DNA of 64,000 nucleotides. Origin: Nocardia sputorum. GTDB taxonomy: Bacteria; Actinomycetota; Actinomycetes; Mycobacteriales; Mycobacteriaceae. The notes beneath the pieces are model-generated. The model had not been told where the DNA came from. It ran no database searches and saw only the letters and a list, made by a program, of their open reading frames with translations. Shown here in pieces: positions 59,692 through 64,000 of this stretch. The DNA lies in assembly GCF_027924405.1 (NCBI RefSeq), contig NZ_AP026978.1:6696001-6760000 (forward strand). The letters run 5' to 3'. The position numbers and the translations under genes were made by a program. Position 1 is the first letter of the stretch. Each line of letters starts with the position of its first letter.

Positions 59692-60567
59692 TCAGGGATT
59701 TCGGAGGAGGGCGTAAGTGGAGATGGGCTTCCCCGCCTCCTCGCTGGCGGCGACGGCTTTACGCCACAGCCCCTGGGCGGTGTGCGAGAGCACGGCGTCC
59801 ACGCCGACTTCTTCGCTCGCGTCGATGACGTGCTGCGCGCCCGCGTCCATCATCTTCAAACTCGCCAGCGACGCCCAGCCGCCGTTCTGATTGGCGACCG
59901 AGAACTCCTCCATGAAATAGGGGAATGCGGCGGCGGAGCGGATCGCGAACGGGACGAAAGCGGCGATGTCGTGGCCGGAGCGGTCGATCATCGCCGTGGC
60001 CTGGTCGAAGGCGAGCAACCAGGGATGGAAGATGGTCAGCAGCCCCTGGTAAAAGACCTGCGCCAAGCCGTCGTCGGCGCCGAGGTACTCCTGCGGGCTC
60101 AACGGCCGCAGCAGCTCGGCGTGCGCGTCGAACACCGCGCGCGGGCCGCTGTAGAAGATGTAGGACGCCGGATGCGTGATGTTGTCCCCCGCCGACATGA
60201 CGCCGCCGGAGAGGAACTGCGCGCCGTGCGAGCGAACCCACTGCGCTCCTTTGCGGGCCTTCTCCGGCGAATCGGACGACAGGTTCGCGATCACCTTGCC
60301 CTTCAGATGGCCGGTTGCCGGGCCGAGCACGTCGTACATCGCGGCGTAGTGGGTGAGGCTGAGCACGGTGACCTCGTTGGCGTCCAGCGCGTCGGCGACG
60401 GTCGCGGCGCGCTTCGCGCCGAGTTCGACCATGGCGTCGGCCTTCTCGGGGCTGCGGTTCCACACCGTCACCTCGACGCCCGCGGCCAGGAAGGCCCGGA
60501 CCATCGCCTGACCCATCGGCCCGAGGCCGACGACGGAGACAGCGCGGGCGGTGTTCTGCTCGGACAT
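59692..60567 (-). CDS. NAD(P)-dependent oxidoreductase, imine-reductase-like
   Basis: A 291-residue beta-hydroxyacid-dehydrogenase-related enzyme. The Rossmann loop is VVGLGPMGQAMVRAFL, with TVWNRSPEKAD at the end of strand 2 (Arg there points to NADPH). ANLSSDSPEKARKGAQW and FLSGGVMSAGDNITHPASYI follow the family, with the long central helix region (VFYQGLLTIFHPWLLAFDQA) typical of bacterial imine reductases. The catalytic Lys of hydroxyacid dehydrogenases is absent, as in imine reductases. It is divergent from the HxlR gene and very likely under its control. The natural substrate is unknown. Confidence 0.85.
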   Translation of the reverse strand: MSEQNTARAVSVVGLGPMGQAMVRAFLAAGVEVTVWNRSPEKADAMVELGAKRAATVADALDANEVTVLSLTHYAAMYDVLGPATGHLKGKVIANLSSDSPEKARKGAQWVRSHGAQFLSGGVMSAGDNITHPASYIFYSGPRAVFDAHAELLRPLSPQEYLGADDGLAQVFYQGLLTIFHPWLLAFDQATAMIDRSGHDIAAFVPFAIRSAAAFPYFMEEFSVANQNGGWASLASLKMMDAGAQHVIDASEEVGVDAVLSHTAQGLWRKAVAASEEAGKPISTYALLRNP

Positions 60568-60653
60568 GATGTGTCCCTTCGGTTCTCGTGATTACGTGGA
60601 TCGGCGCCGGTGTTCATCGTCGTTCCCGCAGGTAGGGTCGGGAAGACCGAACG

Positions 60654-60680
60654 TCGAGGTGCGGTTGCTTACCTCGAGGT
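60654..60680. promoter_or_regulatory. HxlR-type operator with three half-sites
   Basis: TCGAGGT (60654-60660) and ACCTCGA (60671-60677) are inverted and 10 bp apart. The second also begins a 10-bp palindrome ACCTCGAGGT (60671-60680). The cluster lies between the divergent oxidoreductase and HxlR genes, 25 bp before the regulator's start, so it suits autorepression and control of both. Confidence 0.55.
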
Positions 60681-60704
60681 CCGAAACGAGGTCAGAGGAG
60701 CGCG

Positions 60705-61061
60705 GTGGGCATGAGCGGTGACGCGGATCACGAAGTGTGTGGCATGACGGTCGCGATCGATGTCGTCGGCGGCAAGTGGAAGATGCACCTGATGTGGGTG
60801 CTCGGCGCGGGCCCGCAGCGCTTCGGCCACATCCGCAGGCTGCTCGACGGGGTCAGCGAGAAGGTGCTCGCCGAGAACCTGCGCCAGCTGGAGGCCAGCG
60901 GCGTGGTGCACCGCGAGGTCTATCCCGAGGTACCGCCCCGGGTCGAATACTCGCTCACCCCCCTCGGCGAGGAACTGGCCGTCGCGCTGCGTCCGCTCGA
61001 GGAGTGGGGCGACCGGCACAAGACCGAGCTGGCCGCGAACCTGCTGGCGTCGGCGAGCTAA
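60705..61061 (+). CDS. HxlR-family transcriptional regulator
   Basis: A 118-residue winged-helix regulator: CGMTVAIDVVGGKWKMHLMW, then RFGHIRRLLDGVSEKVLAENLRQLEASGVV and YSLTPLGEEL. The Cys near the N-terminus matches the redox-sensing Cys of HxlR/HypR/QorR proteins, so it may sense oxidants or aldehydes. GTG 60705 (AGGAG 4 nt upstream) or ATG 60711 may start it. It is divergent from the imine-reductase-like gene, a common pairing. The stop overlaps that of the glycerate kinase gene by 4 bp. Confidence 0.9.
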   Translation: MGMSGDADHEVCGMTVAIDVVGGKWKMHLMWVLGAGPQRFGHIRRLLDGVSEKVLAENLRQLEASGVVHREVYPEVPPRVEYSLTPLGEELAVALRPLEEWGDRHKTELAANLLASAS

Positions 61062-62176
61062 CCCAGCCACTCCTCGGCGATCCGCCCGCCGACGCGTTCG
61101 AGCAGCGCCGCCGCCTCGGATATCGAGCGTTCCGGGTCGGAGGTCAGATCGGCGAGCGCATAGCAATCAGCGAAACCCGCGGACCGGATCTCCTCGGGCG
61201 TGAGCAGCGTGCGGCCCGCCACGGCGATCACCGGCACGCCTGCCTTCCGGGCGGCCGCGCACACGCCGATCGGCGCCTTGCCGTGCAGGCTCTGCCGATC
61301 TAGCGATCCTTCTCCGGTGACCACGAGGGTCGCGGTGGTGAGCAAGGCGGGGAAATCGAGCGATTCGAGCACCACCTCGATACCGCTGCGCACCCGAGCG
61401 TCCAGTACGGCGAGCGCGCCGAAACCCGTACCGCCCGCCGCGCCCGCGCCGGGGAGCCGCGCGAACTCGGGGCCGACGAGCCGCGCCCACATCGCGAGCG
61501 CGTTTTCGAGAACGTCGAGGTCGGCGGGCCCGGCGCCCTTCTGTGGCGCGTACACCGCCGTCGCGCCGGTCGGTCCGAGCAGCGGATTGTCGACGTCACA
61601 GGCCAGCGTGATCTCGGTACCGGCGATACCGGGGTGCAGGCCGGAGCGGTCCAGCCGCGCCGCGCGGGTCAAAGCCGCTCCGCCGCGCGGCAATTCGCGC
61701 CCCTCGTCGTCCAGGATGCGAACGCCGAGCGCCTGCACCATGCCCGCGCCGCCGTCGGTGGAGGCGCTGCCGCCCAGACCGAGCACGATCTCGCTCGCGC
61801 CGTGCTCCATAGCGTGCGCCAAGACCACACCGAGCCCATATGTGCTCGCCCCCAACGGGTCGGGCTGTCCCCCGGGTAGGTGCGCCAGCCCGACCACGGC
61901 CGCCAATTCGACGACAGCCTTCGTACCGTGCCGGGCGTAGGCCGTCGGGTGCGGTACCCCGGTCGGTCCCGGCGCCGTCACCTCCACCCGCGTCCAACCC
62001 GCCGCGACGAACGCCTCGACCGTGCCGTCGCCCCCGTCGGCCACCGGCACTTGCCGGATCTCGGCACCCGGCGCCCGCTTCCGCAGTCCGGAAGCCAGGG
62101 CCGCCGCCACCTCCGGCGCGGCGAGCGACCCCTTGAACTTGTCCGGAGCGAGGATCACTCGCGCGGCGGATGTCAT
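61058..62176 (-). CDS. Glycerate kinase, GarK/GlxK family
   Basis: Phosphorylates D-glycerate with ATP (2-phosphoglycerate product in this family), linking glyoxylate or glycerate use to glycolysis. It has 372 residues, with the family start VILAPDKFKGSLAAPEVAAAL, PVADGGDGTVEAFV, the LGLGGSASTDGGAGM loop, and VTGEGSLDRQSLHGKAPIGV. ATG 62176 (MTSAARVILAP) is the natural start. The frame stays open upstream and runs in frame into the first unit of the 96-bp repeat array, whose mini-ORF would add 59 residues if used; I regard this as accidental. No glyoxylate gene lies beside it. Confidence 0.92.
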   Translation of the reverse strand: MTSAARVILAPDKFKGSLAAPEVAAALASGLRKRAPGAEIRQVPVADGGDGTVEAFVAAGWTRVEVTAPGPTGVPHPTAYARHGTKAVVELAAVVGLAHLPGGQPDPLGASTYGLGVVLAHAMEHGASEIVLGLGGSASTDGGAGMVQALGVRILDDEGRELPRGGAALTRAARLDRSGLHPGIAGTEITLACDVDNPLLGPTGATAVYAPQKGAGPADLDVLENALAMWARLVGPEFARLPGAGAAGGTGFGALAVLDARVRSGIEVVLESLDFPALLTTATLVVTGEGSLDRQSLHGKAPIGVCAAARKAGVPVIAVAGRTLLTPEEIRSAGFADCYALADLTSDPERSISEAAALLERVGGRIAEEWLG

Positions 62177-62266
62177 CCCCACATTCTGGGACGCGACCGG
62201 ACGAGCCGCACCACGACACCCGTCACGCCGTGATCCCGGCTCTCGACGGCGACCGACCCGACTGCA

Positions 62267-62700
62267 CTCGCGCGTGGGGACGCTCAGCTGACGACAGCGG
62301 GGCCCGGTCGGCACAGTCACGACACCCGCCACGCCCGCAATAACGGCCGACATGAACTGCCCTCGCGTGTGGGGACGCTCAGCTGACAGGCAGCGGGGCC
62401 TGGTCGGCGCAAGTCACGACACCCGCCACGCCCGCAATAACGGCCGACATGAACTGCCCTCGCGTGTGGGGACGCTCAGCTGACAGGCAGCGGGGCCTGG
62501 TCGGCGCAAGTCACGACACCCGCCACGCCCGCAATAGCGGCCGACGCGAACCCCCTCGCGTGTGGGGACACTCACCTGACAGGCAGCGGGGCCTGGTCGG
62601 CGCAAGTCACGACACCCGCCACGCCCGCGATGGCGACCGACATGAACTGCACTCGCGTGTGGGAACGCTCAGCCGACGGGCAGTGGCGCCTGGTCGGCGC
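62267..62700. repeat. 96-bp tandem repeat array, four units plus a partial fifth
   Basis: Units begin with CTCGCGTGTGGGGACGCTCA at 62267, 62362, 62459, 62555 and 62652, spaced 95-97 bp. They are nearly identical except for scattered substitutions and a 2-nt length change in the first unit. The fifth copy runs about 50 bp into the coding end of the alpha/beta hydrolase gene and then diverges. Each unit, read on the minus strand, contains the hydrolase's terminal codons (ADQAPLPV and a stop) preceded by an unrelated hydrophobic stretch. The array looks like a serial duplication of the gene's 3' end joined to other DNA. Confidence 0.92.
62379..62450 (-). other. Repeat-unit mini-ORF, 23 codons
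   Basis: Reads MSAVIAGVAGVVTCADQAP and then LPVS and a stop. It is a short hydrophobic segment with a Cys, joined to the C-terminal residues of the neighbouring hydrolase. The unit at 62572-62643 encodes the same with small changes (MSVAIAG..., ending PVR). The unit ending at 62476 has lost the ATG (GCG), and the leftmost is frameshifted into the glycerate kinase frame. No ribosome-binding site was seen, so expression is doubtful. Confidence 0.3.
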
Positions 62701-64000
62701 GGGTGATGTTCACGTTCCCGGTGCGCAGGTAAGTGAGCACCGCCTCGTCCACCGCGGGGTTGCCGCGACCGAAGGTGCCGTGGTCGCCGCCGTCCACGAC
62801 GACCAGCCTGCCGCCCAGCGCCGCGGCCATCGCCGGGCCGCCTTCGTACTTGGTCAGCGCGTCGTGCTTGCTCTGCAGCACCAGCGGCGGGGTGCGCAGC
62901 CCCGCGCCGGTGATCGGCACCGGCTTGGTCACGGGTTTCCAGGAACCGCAGGCCATTCCCGAGCGCACCAGGTCGGCGCGCGCGTCCATGGCGTTGCCGC
63001 CGGAGGCGATGGTGCCCGCCGCGGCGCCGAGCAGTTCGGGCCTGCCCGGCACGGCGTTCTCGTTGCAGGTGATCGCACTGAACACGAACCGCCCGGTGGG
63101 GTCGGTCGAAGTCGCGCCCTCGATGGCCCGCAGGCGCTGCACGTTCGCCGGGTCGGCCGCGGCGTCGGCCATCGCGCGCGCGAAGGTCGGCCAGAAGCTG
63201 CGGGTATAGGTGGCCACGGTGGTCGCGCCGAGCAACGGCACCTGCGCGGAGACACCGCCGCTCACCAACGTGCGCAACAGATTCTGCAGTTTGCCGAGCT
63301 GCTCGACGCTCCCGGTGTAGCCGTCCCTGGCGATCTCGGCCAGCGGTTCGGGCAGCGCGCCGGGCAGGTCGGCGATGCTGGCGGGCGGCGGGGTCAGATT
63401 GGCGTACCAGCCGCCGCCCTGGGCGGCCGCCAACCGCACCCAGGTGCGATAGACCTGCAGAGCGGTGTCGCCGAGGTGGTAATCGTCGTCGTGTTCGGCG
63501 ATCCAGGTGAACAGGTCGTCGAGGCGTTGTTTGCCCGCGACCTGCTGCTGGGCGAATTCCTCGGTCCACACCCAGTCCGGGTTGACGTTGGAGTCCAGGA
63601 TCATCCGGTCCACCCGCTCGCCGAACAGCGCCGCGTAGACCGCGCCGAGGTAGGTGCCGTAGGAGGTGCCGAGGTAGCCGATCCGCTCCAACCCGAGCGC
63701 GGCGCGTACGGCGTCCATGTCGCGCGCGGTGTTCTCGGTGGTGATCGTGTCCAGGTACCCGGGCTGCGCCGCATCGCAAGCCTTCTTGATCTCGTCGCGA
63801 TTGCCGCCGCCCAGCGAGACCTGTTGCCCCGGGCCGTCCTTCGAACTCGTCCCGCATTCCAGCGGCGTCGCCCAGCGCAATCCGCGCGGCTGGACGGCGA
63901 TCCGGTCGTAGTGCTCGGCGAGCGCCGCGGGAAGCACCTCCACCCGACGCGCCCAGAAATCCAGCGCGTCCGCACCGGGGCCGCCGGGATTGGCGAACAG
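62669..64000 (-). CDS. Alpha/beta hydrolase, tripeptidyl-aminopeptidase-like (TAP C-terminal domain), truncated by window end
   Basis: The C-terminal 443 residues of a serine hydrolase whose start lies beyond position 64000. The visible part opens with LFANPGGPGADALDFW, whose NPGGPG is the oxyanion-hole loop of this family. The nucleophile elbow is YLGTSYGTYLG, the acid is the Asp in LQSKHDALTKYEGG, and the His is in VDGGDHGTFGRGNPA, within the TAP-like C-terminal domain. Relatives (SlpD/E, mycobacterial CaeA-type) are exported lipoproteins or proteases with esterase or aminopeptidase activity. The 3' end (ADQAPLPVG) is part of the tandem array. Codon 63943 is a GTG within the gene, not its start. 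Confidence 0.88.
   Translation of the reverse strand: MFANPGGPGADALDFWARRVEVLPAALAEHYDRIAVQPRGLRWATPLECGTSSKDGPGQQVSLGGGNRDEIKKACDAAQPGYLDTITTENTARDMDAVRAALGLERIGYLGTSYGTYLGAVYAALFGERVDRMILDSNVNPDWVWTEEFAQQQVAGKQRLDDLFTWIAEHDDDYHLGDTALQVYRTWVRLAAAQGGGWYANLTPPPASIADLPGALPEPLAEIARDGYTGSVEQLGKLQNLLRTLVSGGVSAQVPLLGATTVATYTRSFWPTFARAMADAAADPANVQRLRAIEGATSTDPTGRFVFSAITCNENAVPGRPELLGAAAGTIASGGNAMDARADLVRSGMACGSWKPVTKPVPITGAGLRTPPLVLQSKHDALTKYEGGPAMAAALGGRLVVVDGGDHGTFGRGNPAVDEAVLTYLRTGNVNITRADQAPLPVG

Noticed and set aside
61058..62353. Glycerate kinase starting in the repeat array with a hydrophobic leader
   Set aside because: The family start is MTSAARVILAPDKFKG at 62176; the upstream in-frame part exists only because the first repeat unit is frameshifted.
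62267..62700. CRISPR array
   Set aside because: The whole 95-97-bp unit repeats, with no unique spacers, and no cas gene is near.

Overview
The window is high-GC DNA (about 70% by eye), dense with genes on both strands, from a mycolic-acid-containing actinobacterium, most probably a Nocardia or close relative. The evidence is a set of genes specific to Mycobacteriales: mmpL3, aftD with its DUF2613 neighbour, a DUF3068 gene, fadA2/fabG4/htdX, lpqI, and tmaT- and mtrP-like genes. From memory, their order follows Mycobacterium tuberculosis Rv0244-Rv0205 read backwards, with extra genes inserted between the conserved blocks. I saw no tRNA, rRNA, transposase, integrase or CRISPR array.

Layout. 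0.5-8.7 kb: a 6-phosphogluconate dehydrogenase, then a lipid block (fadA2 divergent from fabG4-htdX), a Cys-rich DUF5685 protein, a TetR regulator and the lipoprotein hexosaminidase lpqI. The TetR promoter and the fadA2/fabG4 promoter share an operator-like dyad. 9.1-10.3 kb: a lower-GC insert with a secreted protein and a protein ending in a cold-shock-like domain. 10.5-16.8 kb: universal stress protein, isochorismate synthase, a DUF2613 peptide and the arabinosyltransferase aftD. 16.9-28.5 kb: DinB-like protein, acyltransferase tmaT, DUF3068 protein, a MOP-type flippase, a large membrane protein, a GT4 glycosyltransferase, methyltransferase mtrP and an aldehyde dehydrogenase; this is the likely trehalose-mycolate maturation and envelope-glycan locus. 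29-36.6 kb: a GlxA-type regulator, an HD protein, pckG, a two-gene P-loop/coiled-coil pair that looks dynamin-like, and an SDR. 36.7-42.6 kb: a lipase-like protein, then the overlapping set trmB / NYN protein / mmpL3. 42.8-52.7 kb: a DUF2339 membrane protein, an XRE regulator divergent from a small unknown protein, a MerR/old-yellow-enzyme pair, and a DUF1707 protein, response regulator, histidine kinase and AI-2E transporter on one strand. 52.8-58.5 kb: class III cyclase, YbhN-like protein and DUF3054 protein, facing a PBP-like lipoprotein that seems to have lost its catalytic motifs. 58.5-64 kb: aroQ, an F420-type nitroreductase, an imine-reductase-like enzyme with an HxlR regulator, a glycerate kinase, a 96-bp tandem repeat array and a truncated alpha/beta hydrolase.

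How the parts work together. Much of the window serves envelope building: mycolate export (mmpL3, tmaT, mtrP, DUF3068), arabinan (aftD), peptidoglycan turnover (lpqI, PBP-like protein) and acyl-chain metabolism (fadA2, fabG4, htdX). Many genes have a TAnnnT hexamer 6-8 nt before the start codon and no Shine-Dalgarno sequence, which suggests leaderless mRNAs.

The least explained items are the tandem array whose units carry the 3' end of the neighbouring hydrolase gene and a repeated mini-ORF, the degenerate GTPase-like pair, the motif-less PBP lipoprotein, the Cys-rich tail of the DUF5685 protein and the cold-shock-like fusion. All names come from reading motifs and from memory of families; no search was run.
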